In this document: one piece after another, positions 19,950-33,894 of the stretch | How positions within the stretch are numbered: the first letter of the stretch is position 1 | Layout of the letters: each line of letters begins with the position of its first letter | Origin: Latrodectus hesperus | Lineage: Eukaryota; Arthropoda; Arachnida; Araneae; Theridiidae | NCBI GenBank assembly: GCA_037975125.1 | Contig: CM075853.1 | Coordinates: forward strand, 30,436,795-30,500,794 | Direction: 5' to 3' | DNA: 64,000 nucleotides | Position numbers and translations under genes: made by a program | The notes under the pieces: generated by a model | Seen by the model: only the letters and a program-made list of their open reading frames with translations | Database searches by the model: none | Told to the model about the DNA's origin: nothing

Positions 19950-21540
19950 CACTATGAAGCAAATATACTTTAAAACTAGCAAATTTACTTTATTAGCAGG
20001 GTACTATCTTTCCCTTTAAATAAGTCAAATAATGATTTATATGATTTATCTTTCACTATAAATTTCTTGTAAAACTAACATATTTTTTATAATATGATTG
20101 GTATTGATTTTAATATGACTTTATTAAAAACTGCTTTAAAAACATTGATGTGAATATTTAATTCTTCAAAAATATTTTGTCGGCAGTCTATCGCGCATCG
20201 TTGAGGTAATGCACTAAAATCGAGATCAGTTAATTTGATTCTTGGCAAAAAATTAAAAAAAACTACAGTATATAAGTAACTACATTATATTTTGTAATTG
20301 AATATTTTGTCATTAAGAACACGACAATCTACGGACATAAAAATATTTCGTATTATATTATTTATGCTACTTCGATATATACTTAATATTATTTATTTTA
20401 AATAAAATGTTAAAGTCTTTAAAATAATTATGTTTGTTTTAGAATCTTAATTTCATTGGAATAGCAAGTTTTAATGGAATGATTTTTCTACTATTAACAA
20501 ATATATGTATAAATTATAAGGAAAACAAAGTTTTCATTTTTATATCGAAAACATTTTTGTGTCAAAAATGTCTCCACATCGAAACAAAAGCTTGTTTGCT
20601 AATTTTATCATTTTAGTATTAAAATATTTACATTTTCTTCTTTTGGTATTAATAAGTGTATTCATATTCTGTATCATTGGGACGAATGTTTTGTATAACT
20701 ACAGTATAAATGAACTTAAATCCATTATTTGAGTAACATTATTTCAAAAGTTTCGAATACATTTCACTAATGCTATGATAAATATTTTTAAGCAGAGCAA
20801 AGCAATAACGAAATTACTTTATATTATTAATCAAAATCATTCATTTATTTCTTAAATGTATTTCTTACTTCATCATGAATATGACTGACTGAAAAAAATT
20901 TCTTTAGTTTTATAAATTTCACTCATGCCATTATCGTTTTAAAAATATTATGAACGTTTCATGTAAATAATGATGTTTAGCATTATAACAGTTAATAATT
21001 GCTACAAATTTTTTGCAAGAGGACTTATTTCATTGAGGACTCATTTGAGGACTTATTTCATTGAGGAATTCACATGTGAAACAATTTCTTTTCCTGGAGC
21101 TGTTCACCTTCGCGGCTGAATGAATTGAGCGGAAAAAACACTGAAGACGTTTCCTGCGCTTTTGTCGATTGTCAGAGTAAAACAAACAAAACAAGATTTT
21201 TCCTTTATATTGATAATAATTACTTTCGATATCATTTTGAAAAGAATTGTAAGAGAACACTTTTTATCATTAAAAAAAATCAAATAAGCAAACGAATTGA
21301 TAAGAAGTTTTAGAAGAGAATCTTTTATGGTGTGTCATATTGTTTAGTTTGACAAATTATATAAAATAAAGCAATGAATTGAATTATAGTGCAATAGCAA
21401 GTCACACATAAATACCACAGGAAATACCTTTCGCTTAACAAGCGTCAACTGTCAAATAATTTGTATTAATGGATAGTATGAAGGCAGTTTTTACGCAAGT
21501 ATGCCTCAAATTAAATTAAGCCTTGTATTCAAAGTAATTT
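19950..21540. other. AT-rich noncoding stretch with a 21-bp direct repeat
   Basis: GAGGACTTATTTCATTGAGG occurs at 21019 and again at 21047 (period 28). No gene-like features were recognised otherwise. Confidence 0.5.
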
Positions 21541-21548
21541 AATTTTAA

Positions 21549-21550
<2 letters not shown>

Positions 21551-21617
<67 letters not shown>
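21551..21617. repeat. (TA)n microsatellite
   Basis: TA dinucleotides with one G interruption near 21606. Confidence 0.97.
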
Positions 21618-21973
21618 GCAGATACATAACTTTCATAACATTCTTTATCTGATTATATTGCAATACGAAGAAAAATGTAAATTGCCAATTTTCTTAAATA
21701 CTATTACTCAGACTGCTATTGTCTTCTTAAAAATATAGACTTTTCTATTTTTTTAAAATTTGATATTAAAAATAGATATAATTGGGAATATTTTATAGTA
21801 AATATTATTTTAAAAAAAGTCTCACTCACTATTAAAAGATGAGTTTTGATAAAATATTTTGAAATAGAAAATTTATTTGCTGTATAAAAAATTACTGTAC
21901 AAATTTCTTTTAAGACTGTATGTGTTTATAAATCTAGTTTATTTAGATATTTTTTACATTCTATTTTCAAATC

Positions 21974-22209
21974 ACCGACCGATGGTGGAGAGGTAATTGT
22001 CGGTAACTTCGAAGCATTAGGCTCGGGGTTCGAATCCTGGTTCGGGCATGGCTGTTTCTTTCTCTCTCTCTCTGTTTATCTTTCTTTATCCTTTCACTTT
22101 CGGGGCGAAGATGGCACAACCAAGGGTAGCCTCACTGTATCAGATGCCATCACCTTTACCCTTTATAGCGTTGAATGGGTACATCCTAAAGGCAGCCAGT
22201 CATTAGAAA
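21974..22209 (+). repeat. tRNA-derived SINE, family 4, copy 1
   Basis: The head contains GATGGTGGAGAGGTAATTG (box-A-like) and GGGGTTCGAATCCTGG (box B), then GTTCGGGCATGG and a CT-rich stretch shared with the copy at 27354. The right edge is approximate. Confidence 0.65.
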
Positions 22210-22329
22210 TAAAACTATCAAATCTATATCAGTCGTTATGAAAGCAGATCCACCGGGCATGTCCATCAATTGTAACTGCTACAGTTGCGAAGAAAATAGA
22301 CGAATCGAAGAAGGTCGTTCGGTTTTGTT

Positions 22330-23370
22330 TGTTTTAGGACTTCAAAGTGAGTTTATCAACTGCTACATCAAGTCGCCGAATATGTCAAGAATTTGGGGAC
22401 AGTGTTGTGAATGAAAGTACTTCAAGACGCTGGTTTCACAAATTCAGGATGGGGGATTTGTCTCTTTGTGATGAAGCTCGCAGTGGACGACCACAGTCCT
22501 TGGATGAGGAAGCTCTGCAGGTGGCCAATGAGGAGTACAGGAGTCAAACGCTTGGTGAACTTGCCAGATAATTTAACGTTTCCGGTGAAATGATTAGACT
22601 TCATGTTCACCGCTTTGGTAAGACGTGCAGGCTGAGAAAGTGAGTTCTTCATACGCTGTTGGACGTTCTTAAGCAACAGCAAATGGCGGCATGTTTATCG
22701 TTGCTTTCTCGTCATTGTAGAGAATCCCTGTTCAATAGAGTGCGGACCATTGACAAAAATAAGGTCCTGTATGACACTCCCAAGCATTCCAAATATTAGT
22801 TGTCCCCCCCCCAGAATACTGTCCAGCACAGCTTAATGCCACCAATGCACGCACTAAAGATCACGCTTTATGTCTGGTGGACTAGTTGTCTAGTGGTTCA
22901 CTATCAGTTGCTAACAATGGGCCAAACGGTAACCGCGGATCTGAACTCGCAACAACTGGAACGTGTGCAATAGGTAATCTAACAGAAGCACCAGTTAATT
23001 GAGATGCACTGTTCCTGGCCGATAACGCGAGGCTGCATGTCGCGCGGATAGCCTGGAATACCATACCATTTGGTTGGGAGAATTTGTGCCATCCTCTTTA
23101 CTCACCTGAACTTGAACCATCAGATCTATACCTTTTCCACTTAAAGGACAATAATCTTTACGGAAAATCCTTCACTAATAAAGCGGGCTTGCGATAGCAC
23201 GCATGGACTTCTTTGCGTCCAAGACAGCCGCGTTTTTCCGCAAGGGAATTTCACAAATGGAGACACTTTGACAAAAGGTGCTAGATGCCGATTATGATTA
23301 TTTTGATGACTAACAACAAACTATGCTTTCTATAGGTTATGTTATTTTGGGTCATTATAAAACGGCAAGA
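22330..23370 (+). pseudogene. Dead mariner transposon (DD34D-type transposase relic)
   Basis: Reading in sequence with frame changes: a helix-turn-helix segment (ICQEFGDSVVNESTSRRWFH, then DEARSGRPQSLDEEAL, stop at 22569-22571). Next come TIDKNKVLYDTPKHS around the first catalytic Asp, LYVWWTS, then MGQTVTADLNSQQLERVQ. DNARLHVARIAW holds the second Asp and YSPELEPSDLYLF the third, with 33 residues between these two where intact mariners have 34. GKSFTNKAGL follows, with a degenerate C-terminus. Order and spacing match mariner transposases of the mos1/SETMAR type. At least six stops or frameshifts make it inactive. Terminal repeats were not confirmed. Confidence 0.85.
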
Positions 23371-23384
23371 ACTTTCTTGTTTAC

Positions 23385-23549
<165 letters not shown>

Positions 23550-26500
23550 TTTCAGAATATCACTATTTCTCATGTTTGGAGTCGAAGCTTTTATATAGGT
23601 ACTTAAACTCAATTCAGAAATTTTAATCTTTCTATGTCTAGAAATTTATTCAGTTTAGATAATTAAAAATAATTGTTCACAGATAATTTTTAAGTCTCTT
23701 TAAGGTAAAAAAAAAAGCAAAATTTCAGTTGTCAGAATCAATATAAACATCTTAAGTATTCCGAATAAAAAGTTAAATTTAACTAATATTAAAAATTTTT
23801 TAAGAAAAATTTAATGAATTTTAAAAGAAATATTTCTCTTCTGCATGTTTGCTGATTCTTTTAAAGACTTTGAAGAAATAATATTTATATCCTAACGTGA
23901 TTATTTTTGCCAACAGAATCTACTAAACATCGGTTTCTGGCCCACAATTTGCAACAGCGATCAATTGACAGCTTTGTTGGAATACTCTTACTTAAAATTC
24001 CGTTTCATATTTAACATTACAAAATTATTTTGTGTATACATAATCTGAGAATGACAGAATTTGGCGGAATCAAGTCTCAAATAAAAGCATTTTTACAGAT
24101 CCGTATCCACATCATGCCATCATTGAGTAAGAATCATAATTTCGATTACTAAACTCAATTGACATTTCACATTAAAAGATTAAAATCTAATGTTTCCAGC
24201 ATGAAAGAGAAAAAATAAAATGTTACCAGTATCAAGTCGGCCATCCATTTTATTAAAAATGGAGTAATAAGGAGATTTTTGGATTAGCCTTACAAAAGAA
24301 CTAGTCAATGAACTATTGGTGATTGGTAAAGTGAAATCGTAAGAAAATATTACAAGATAATTTCCAACATGATCACAATTGCCACATCAATCTTTGACTA
24401 AGATGGATTTCAAGAACAGATCAATATAATAAAAAAAGATACGATAACTCCTCATCGCAAGTGCAACAATCGTAAATAATCAAAAATAAAAGTAAAATGT
24501 TGTTGGGCTGATTTTTTTATTGGATTGAGTAATTCAAATAGAAGCAATGAAAAGAGAATTTTAGAATTTACTGTAGCCTATTGGTGGGAAGGTTGGGGGT
24601 ATTTTTCTCGAATAGATAATTCTGCATTAGGTCGTAACAACTGCTGTTCAACAAACGATAAATATTGCATTTATGGTTTCTGCTTCCACATTTATCGGAA
24701 TAAATTCTAAGGAATTCTTCAGGTTACTTTCTTAGTGTAACGCTAAAATATGGACCATATCTAAGAAAAGAACACTTTATATAGGAAATACTACTCCATA
24801 AATCTTAAAACTTTAAAATAGCTTCTATCTATTAGGAAGAGAAAAATTTTGATTATATTTAGTGATTTCAAAATTCAAATAATGCACTTAATACTCAGTA
24901 ATTTAAAGGAATTGAACAATGTATGACTAGTTTTTAAAACTAATAATTTGCATAGCATTCGCTTTTTAATGGGCTATTGCTTCCTTTTCTAAATTTGCTT
25001 TTTTTAATTTAAATTCCAAGATATTTAGAAGTTTATTAAATTTCACATCGTTTACCGAAGCATTTATTTAATGGTACTAGATGAAAATAATAATTTTTTT
25101 TAAAATGTTTCATGCTGGTGTTTGAAGAGCCAAAATTTTAACTTTTCAAACACCGGAAAATCTTGTAGTGCGAAATTATTTGAATTTTTTTTCTGTAAAA
25201 AATCTATTACTTTTAAATTGCCCAAAGACTTTTCCATATTTTCGTGTATGCGAATAATAATCAAATCTACATTAATCAAATTTGGAAATTTATAAGCAGT
25301 TAAAGTTTAACTGTTTAGAAAATGTTTTATGAAAATTATTATTTTATTCGATTCTTGATTCCTCAAATATGGTTTTTATCTTATGTTCCCAAATATTCAT
25401 TTATTAATTTACACATAAATGAATAGAAAATACTTAGATGCACATGAAAAAATTTTCTTTTGTAAAATCTTGATATTTAAATTCAATAACTTTTTTCATC
25501 ATTCAAAACTGTTCAGGCCCTATATGGAAAAATATTAATTTACAGGTTGCAATTTTATCTACATGCTTGGAAAAACTTTCTTAAAATTTTAATAATAAAA
25601 ATAAATATTATTTATTTTTATTAATTAATAAGACTTGTACTATTCATTGAAGTTGCTCATATCCTACATTTCCTAATGTAAATTTTTAAATCAAAATTAA
25701 GATTTATAAGTGCTAGAAAATGAGGTTCTTTTAAATTTATAAAACAAAAACCAATAGCCTATTTTCTTTGCAGATTCTTCCAAAGATTTTTCATGCCATC
25801 CGCTTTAAAAGTTTAAGCTAATATACAAGAATTAGAAAATTCAATAAGCTTTAATAATAATTACATTTTCAGTTATTATTTTTATCAGTAATTTCTAACG
25901 ATTCTTCAAAACTTCTTTTAAGTGCTGCCATTATAAAAATAATTTATATTATTACTTATAAAGAGTTAGTAAAAGATTTCTCAAGGATATTTCATATTGA
26001 AATTCAATAATTAAAATTTTTCCAGGATTCCTTAAGGTTACATGGATTTTAAATTTTAATAGCTCAGATAAAAGTTTTAATTATTAATTAAAATTCTTTT
26101 ATTAATTTTTAATTAATTAAAAAAAGGAATTTTTACAAAACTGTGGTAGTCATATGCTTTCATTTTTTCTCACAACTTCTTCAAGTAGTTTACTTTTTAT
26201 TTGTGTAAAATCTTATTGTAGAACTCAATTATGACTCACGAGAAGTGGAAGGAATTTTTATGAAAAATAGAGCTTCTTTTATTTTTTATTCCTCAAAAAG
26301 GAAAAATATTTTACTTCTGTCACAAGTTGGATTTTTTACTATTTAATAATTCTCAAGTATGTTGATTTCATATAGCAATTCATAGAATGAAAATCAAATT
26401 ATTGTAATAAACTACTGTCTGTGTACCGCTAAAATAATTCCCTCTAATTTGCCTGTACTTGTCTGTTACAGTGGAAAAAAGACACAAGTATTAACTTTGG

Positions 26501-27343
26501 CTTACTAGACTCCTTGAGAATAAGGAAGGTATTATCCTAAATACAGTCAATTCATTATAGCTTTTTTTAATCCCCATTTGAAAATAATACTCTTGTTACT
26601 ATAGCAGCTGCATTCCCTAGTCTACACGGTGCGAGCAATTCGTGTGTGGTAGTCACACACACACATACATTTACATACATATTCTTTTCCCTGTTCTATG
26701 AAATATTATGTTGATAATGTATTGTGAAACACAGCGTTTGTTTTCCAGCCTATACATATATACTTGGCAGTGAAAATCTGTTAAAGTAATAAAGTTACGT
26801 GTTTGGGGATTTAATTGGCATTTGCCAGCTTATATAACATTATTCATGAGTAGACGCATAATTAATAATAATTCATGATACTACATAATTCATAAGTCCT
26901 TATAAGTTTATCATTATTGGGGCTGAAATTTTAGTGTAGAGACGCTTGTATTATTTGTTGATTTTTTATTCTCGAATAAAAATATTATACAGTTTGTTTA
27001 TTGAAGTATTAATATTCTTGTATCCCACTATTTTATCCATTTACTGAATTTGAATACATAAAGACGTGTATGAATAATTGTTTATTAAAGAAATGAAGAG
27101 CACATTCTTTTACGGAGATCAATTTCTGTGACATAAAAGACGTAAATATCCATCCATAATTGTTATGTAAAAATTATGCTACATTATCAAAAAATAACAA
27201 AATAAAAAAGTGAGTTAAATAAATGCTTAAACTTAATGCGAAACGTTTCTGCTTAAATAAATTATGGATTCAGGAAAAATGACTTTTCTGATAACAAAAT
27301 TTTCCGAAAAGATTTCCGAAACGGAATTTTATATAAAATTTTT
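23550..27343. other. Long AT-rich stretch, no gene supported
   Basis: Nearly 4 kb of AT-rich DNA with only short chance frames (for example 24525-24710). A mixed-composition patch at about 26380-26720, with a decent acceptor-like TTGTCTGTTACAG near 26470, did not yield a supported exon. Confidence 0.5.
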
Positions 27344-27353
27344 ACTATTTCAA

Positions 27354-27653
27354 ACCGACCAGTCTAGTGGTCAGAGTACCTGACAGCGGATAAGGAGGTC
27401 CTGGGTTCGAATCCCGGTTCGGGCATGGATATACTTTCTCTCTCTATCTATCCTGTCTTTGTCCTTTCCTTGTATGAATGAGGTGTGAATGGTTGCTTAC
27501 CCTATAAATGGGTACCTATGGTAAGTATGTAGAGCAAAGTCGTGCTTTCACCTACATGGTGCTCTGATTAAAAACGAAAGACGCTCCCAATCGACTTAAT
27601 TCGCATAGCATAGCGAGCTTGGTTTGTACAAGTGTCACTAGTCAACAACAACA
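27354..27653 (+). repeat. tRNA-derived SINE, family 4, copy 2, with target-site duplication
   Basis: The head has CAGTCTAGTGGTCAGAGTAC (box A) and CTGGGTTCGAATCCCGG (box B), followed by GTTCGGGCATGG, a CT-rich body and a CAACAACAACAAC tail. ACTATTTCAA occurs on both sides (27344-27353 and 27654-27663). It is better preserved than copy 1 at 21974. The (CAA)n tail is also seen on the LINE fragments at 13558 and 59198. Confidence 0.85.
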
Positions 27654-27663
27654 ACTATTTCAA

Positions 27664-28425
27664 TGATAATTAGTCCAAATAGTGATGCATTCAAACACAT
27701 ATTTAAAAAAAATTATTAGATTTGATTTGAATAATCTGACAAACATAAACCTTTAATGTATGCTATATAATATTTAAAGTCATTAATATTTATTTATTTT
27801 TTATAAGGTATGTTGATTTAAATTACAATTATTAAGGTATTTTATTATAAAATATTGTTTGTAAATCAAAGTATACTACTGATTAGATGTATGTTCAATG
27901 TTTCTTAAGTTTACTAACCCTTTCTATTCAACAAAACTGAAATTAAATTCTTTTATTCCTCTGCCTTTTCCCGGGAAAAAATGATTCTAAGAAATCACTG
28001 CTAATGAAAAACAATGTTTTTATATTTCTACGTTCATTAGTAAATTACTCTTTTTATCGTTAATGAGTATGCCAAAAAAAGTCTCTTCCGATATTTCCTG
28101 ATTTTGTTCACACCAACCTGAGAAATGTTACCTAATTCCATCAGATGCGTTTACTAATCGGTCTTCATCAAAAGGTGAAACATTCTGCCATCATTTCCTA
28201 TTTTATTTTATGATGATTATATACTTCTGAAGTTTCCTTACGCGAAGCAAAAATAAAACCATTCCCATTAAATATGGACCGAATCCAGTGACCCTTATAT
28301 ACAACGAATCATAAAAAAAAATAATTTCTATTCTCACACATCAAATGTAGAAAAAAAGTAATATTACATTTAAGAGAAACTACAACCCACAAATTTCGAA
28401 ACTACTTTAATAAAAACACCGTGAA
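27664..28425. other. AT-rich noncoding stretch, no gene seen
   Basis: No coding, RNA or repeat features recognised. Confidence 0.5.
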
Positions 28426-28429
28426 GTTC

Positions 28430-28810
28430 AGAACTTTCGCATTCGGTTTTCCTTCCCTGAGAATTTTCGGCGATGCCACCGTTCTGAGTCTTAATAATAA
28501 AATGAAAATAGAACTGGTTTTCTTGTCCTTGGAAAAAAATATTCAATAGACCAGGCCTACTCCCTTTCGGTCGCTGTATTCAGCGGAGTGCGAGCGTTTC
28601 ATTGATCATCTGAACTTGATCGTGTGCACCGCGCCGGTCAGTTTATATATAAATTGGAATATACTAATTTGAAACTCGTGACGCTATTTGGGTAACCGAA
28701 CAGCAAGTCGGCCACACTTGCACTGCGCATGCGCACATCCGGCAGCCGGTATACCGAAACTAATTTGATATTGTAGAACTGAACTTCTCGTCAATGAAAA
28801 CAAAACGACT
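28430..28810 (+). promoter_or_regulatory. Candidate promoter region with NRF-1-type palindrome
   Basis: A GC-richer block in AT-rich DNA. It contains the perfect palindrome TGCGCATGCGCA (28724-28735), the consensus of the NRF-1 family of metazoan promoter factors, and a TATATATAAA stretch (28644-28653). An arthropod initiator-like TCAGTC follows at 28811 and a DPE-like GGACGT at 28829, not at the standard spacing. Together with the splice donor at 28920 this suggests a plus-strand promoter. All of this is motif-based inference. Confidence 0.45.
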
Positions 28811-28919
28811 TCAGTCTCGAACTTGATCGGACGTCTTTTCTTTGTGGTTGTGTATCGAATTCGAAATTTCCTTTTCTTCATCTTCAAACCGGAATATTTA
28901 AAGATTTATTAACGTGAAG
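28811..28919 (+). other. Candidate noncoding first exon (5' UTR)
   Basis: From the initiator-like TCAGTC to the strong donor GTGAAG|GTATGT (28919/28920). No long frame starts inside, so it would be a leader exon. The target gene is unknown. One plus-strand candidate in the window is the calpain exon at 56893, whose start looks like an acceptor followed by 5' UTR; this would imply a first intron of about 28 kb. Confidence 0.35.
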
Positions 28920-31900
28920 GTATGTAATTGTATCTGATTTTGTTGATATATATTTCACTTTATGAAATCCAACTATGAATTTGTTTTAAGGATTAATTTT
29001 TTTTTAACTTTAAAACGTTAAAAATATGAGACTTTTAGGAAATTTCTGATTCATTAATGTTTTAAGATTTTAAAATATTTTTATCTGATTTTATTACAAT
29101 AATTTCCTGCATTTTTAATAAACATATTGATATATTCGAATCTTCTGTATTTTAATCCACTTTTATTTTTTATGGATGCAAAATGATTTTAAACATTGAA
29201 TTATGTATTTAAAAAAAGAAATTAACCTTTTTCTTACAAGGAATCATGCAAAATTAAAAAATCATGTAAACATTTGTATAAAATATTATCACAAAATGTT
29301 CAAACAATTATTCATTATTGTAGAAAATATATTATATTGTTATGTAATCAGTTATTTTAATGACAGCTGCCATACGATGAAAATTTAGAAATACAATATT
29401 TTTTAATACTTTATTCCCTAAAATATAAATGAGTACTTTAATAGCAATGAAACAATTGAAAATTTATGGATAATAATGTAAAATTATAAAATAAAACTAA
29501 AATTTTATTCATAAAAACTCATTTAAAATATTTTTATACTAACAAGATGAATTATTGGTTACAACTTTACACACAAATTGAATTTTTTATATTCGTATAA
29601 AATAATCTTTTATTATTTTTGTAAAAATAATATCATTTTTATAATGTATTTATTATTTTAGTAAAATAAAATAAATTTATTTAGAATTATTTATTCAAAA
29701 ATTAACATTTGTATTTTATAAAATTAGTTATTAATAATTTATTTAATTATTTTAATTAAATAGAATTAATAACAATTAAATATTAATTTGGTTACTTCAA
29801 CTGCAATATTAATATCTAACAACTATATTAATTAAAAATATGGTATTTATTAAAGATTGTAACCATTTTTTGATAAAATTTCTATTATCAATGTGTTTTA
29901 TACATAATTAAATATTTACTCCATTTATAATAGAATAAAATTTGCATCGAATAAGACAAAATGTTACATAATTTGCATAAACTGAAAATGGTTTTATGAT
30001 ATACTTATTCGAGGCTGTTTACATTTTCTTTCCCTCTATCAAATCCCTTTTATCATTCCTTTGATTTCGAAAAACTAGTATCTCTTACAATTCGGAAAAA
30101 ATTTTCCTAAGAAACAAATATATAGTTTAAGACAAAAATATTCTAAAAAAGGAAAAAATGAATAGTAATTATCTTTATATAAGAAAATAATTCATACCTT
30201 ATATTTGGCTCTTCAGTTTTACTCTACGGCTTACAAATTTTACATTTTTCTTATCAATAAAAAATTCCCAAGAAATTAAGATTTTAGAACTTGTTGTATT
30301 AATACTTTTACAATGTATCTCATCGTTTTTTAATCGAAATTTTATTATTCAGTAACAACTTATTTCAATTAAGAAAGTCATTTTTACATGTTTCTAATCA
30401 TTAATTTATCATAAGTAATTATTATAACTATATTTAATCAAATAATAATTTGTAATTTGATTTAAACATAATTGGAATGGATATAAATTTAAGGACTTAA
30501 AATGTATAACGATAAAATGTTACTATGAAAAAATTTAATAAAATACTAAAAAAAAGATTCAAGTATTTGTGCTGATTAAGTATTAGGATTTTCATAGATT
30601 AGAAAAACATTTATCATTAGTTTTATATTTGTAAGTGGTTTTTGAAAATAATAACTTTAGTATAATAAAAATGATAAAAAAAGGAAACTAGACTAAGCAT
30701 GTTAACTTAAAATCGTAAAAAAAGTTTTAAAACTTTTTGGATGTGAAATAAAAATAAAATTTATTTGTGATGGTTATTTGTTAAATAAAGTGTTTTATAG
30801 TTCTCCTCTCATTCTAAACAGCATGATAAACGATATACTAAGCTTTAATAGAATGAAATTTCTACAAGTTCTTGAATTTCGCTTCTAAGATTCCTTATTT
30901 AATATTTCTTCTAAATGTTTTCTTAAATAAAAAAAGTTTTTGAAAAATTAATGTTAAATATAATTATGTTAATATCTAATTGTAAAAATATTCAATTAAT
31001 TCATTACACTTGTGATACTCTTAATAGTAATCAAATATAAAGATTTTCAAAGTTCATGATTATTGTAAAATTTCGTGTTCAGTCTCAATATTTAAAATGT
31101 ATTTCAATTGATAATGTGTTGAGGAAAATTTAAAAAGAAACACTCTCAATTCAGTGAGAAAATGAAGAAAATATTTCTCTTAAGTTTCTTTCTATAGAAT
31201 TGTTTTTGAAGACCGACTCACATCATAGTGTAGTTAACAGTTAGAAAAATTTGGTTAAAAAATGTGTCATAAAGGTACACTTAATTAGTCTACATACGTA
31301 TAAATTCATTGTTCTCTTCATAGTAGTTGTTATAATTATATAATTAATATTAATTATTTTTAGAAGTTATTCTAGCTATCTTCAGAATCCACATATGATG
31401 TTTTGAAAGCATTACTGAGCTACAATATGAAACATTCTGTTAAATTGTCTTTGAATTTCCATCATTATGGTTCACAAATATACAGACTTTTCAAAGACAA
31501 TTTCTTATATACTTAAACTGCAAAAAGGAAAGCTCAGAAAAAAGCCATGCACATCTTTTTGGATCTAATAGATATATTCACACCGATGGTTTTTTTAACT
31601 ATACTTCATATTCATTATTATAATTATCATATCCGCTCAGATAAAATTTCGTTTCAATTTCAGATCTCGTTGCACAATAGAATTTACCTTGTATTTATCA
31701 ATTATAGTTAGAATAGATTACTATATTTCTGTTTTGAAAGTTGTTTTATCTATTTAATTCTGTTAGTATAAAGTTGTCTTTTAAAATTAATTTTTGAATG
31801 AAAGTTTTTTCCTTAAGAAATAAAATTTTGCAGTAATGGAATTTATAATAAATTCAACGTCCATCAAGTGGGTACTTAATTTTAAAAAACCAAAAAATTG

Positions 31901-33894
31901 ATAAAATGTCTATTCAAATTTAATAAAACAAAACTCTTAAAACTACGTAAATTATGCATTTCTTAACTAGTATTTCTGAAATAATATTTTTGGGAATTTC
32001 TGCTGATAGTTTGGTGAAATTATAGTTTTCGTAAATAATAAATTATTTTTTTAGCATTATATCTGATATTCATTATAATTTTATTTCCTCTTAAATAAAG
32101 CTTCACTTCAGTTTTAGATATTTTTACACATATAAAAAATTTCAGCGTAATGTCACGTGATAAAAATATTGGTGTTAAGGTAATCTTTTTAAGACAACAA
32201 TTTTAACAGGTCTTAAAATTGCTTCTGCGCATCTTATCACGCAGCATTGTTTTAATATCTATTTCTATACTTTTATTCAAATTGCAATTTAAGAATTATT
32301 CTCCCAAAGAATCTCACAATAAGCAGAATTGAAATTTCGTCTAAGATTTTGTACACGTAGTGATGGTTTTTGTCTTAATCACAAGATATGAATCCTTAAA
32401 AACTTCTGTTAAGCATTGAGAAGAGATAACATTCATAAACTAGAAAAGTTGTAGTGAAAAGAAGACGATGAAATACAATGAATAATATATCAGTTGTTTC
32501 AAAGATTATCCTTTGCAGTCAATTTCTCTAAACTCATTTCAAGTAAATTTTATTAAACAGATGAAGCCCAATAGGCTATAACTTTACTTTATATACGCTC
32601 CCATATTTTCAAGCCAGCAAAAAATTGAGTGATGTTAATACCTAATTATCTTTCTTGATAATAAATGATTTTTTCATGATTTTTTAAAAGCAATATCAGC
32701 ATTATCAGTCAATTTTGGCATAACGTAGTAAATAACGTAATATCCCAATGCGTTCTACGACATATGAATATCCACCATGCGTTGTCTTCTGGGAGAAACC
32801 AACGGGATATCATTTTTAAAAATAGATTGAAAATCTATTTGCAAAATTTGTTAAAAAAACATCGAAGAAAGCATTACAGTTACATTTTAAATAGAAGTAT
32901 TAATAAACAATGCATGAAACAATTATAATATTATTCGAATAAATTATGTTGTAATTGTTTAAAATTATTTAAAAAAATGAATGCTATCTTTTACTACTAT
33001 ACATTTAAAATAGAAAAGTAATTTGAGTAATCTGAATTAAAGAGTACATCATACCAAAAATAATAAAATTTACATACTTTAATCATAAATGTTTCGAGGT
33101 AAAGGCAAATTTTATATACGTCTAGAAACGATGAAAAATTTGAATCTTATATTTGAAAACATATTTGAAATTTTTAAGGGAGAGCTGATATATTTATATT
33201 CTTTTAGTGACTCTCATGTAGAAATCATGTTATTATTCATTCTGAAAAGGAAATTTGATATTTCTTGAGGATAATTAAAAACTTTACCAAATGTTTCGTA
33301 ATAAATAATTTTTATTTCCGTTTTATGTGAAATAATTTCAAAAATAAATTTTCCTACTATTTAAGAGAATATTAAAAAATAGATACTTTTAATTTTTGTT
33401 ATATTCAATTCAGAGGTTAAATACGATGTAAGAGTGTCAAATAGAATAATGTATATATATTTTTTCTAATCACAATACTATATTACTGTATGCGTAATAT
33501 TGATTGTTTCTATGTTTATATCAACTTTTCACTTCTGACTTTTATTATGTATTGATTTAATTTTTATTATGTATGAATTTAATAGTATAAACTTGCTAAA
33601 AATACTCAATAGTGCTTAGAAATTAAATAATTCACAAATATAAAACTTAAAATTAGCTCTGTATTTGGATAAAATAAAATAGATTTGTAACCGTGAAATT
33701 ATTGATACATTTTAAATAATTCAGTAATGTAATTAATCATTGTCACAACTTAAGGCCTCTTGGGAAATTGAATAAAGTATTATTACTAATAATTGCGTTT
33801 CAATTCCCATTCAGACAATTTGAAGAATGCCATCAACTTATTTAACAATTTAGATTATATTTGTATGATATATTTTATTTGTGTAAAAACAAAA
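28920..33894. other. Very AT-rich stretch, no gene supported
   Basis: About 5 kb of AT-rich DNA, intronic or intergenic. The frame at 29203-29388 has chance composition. A mixed patch near 32715-32815 contains several TAACGTA motifs but no recognised element. Confidence 0.5.
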
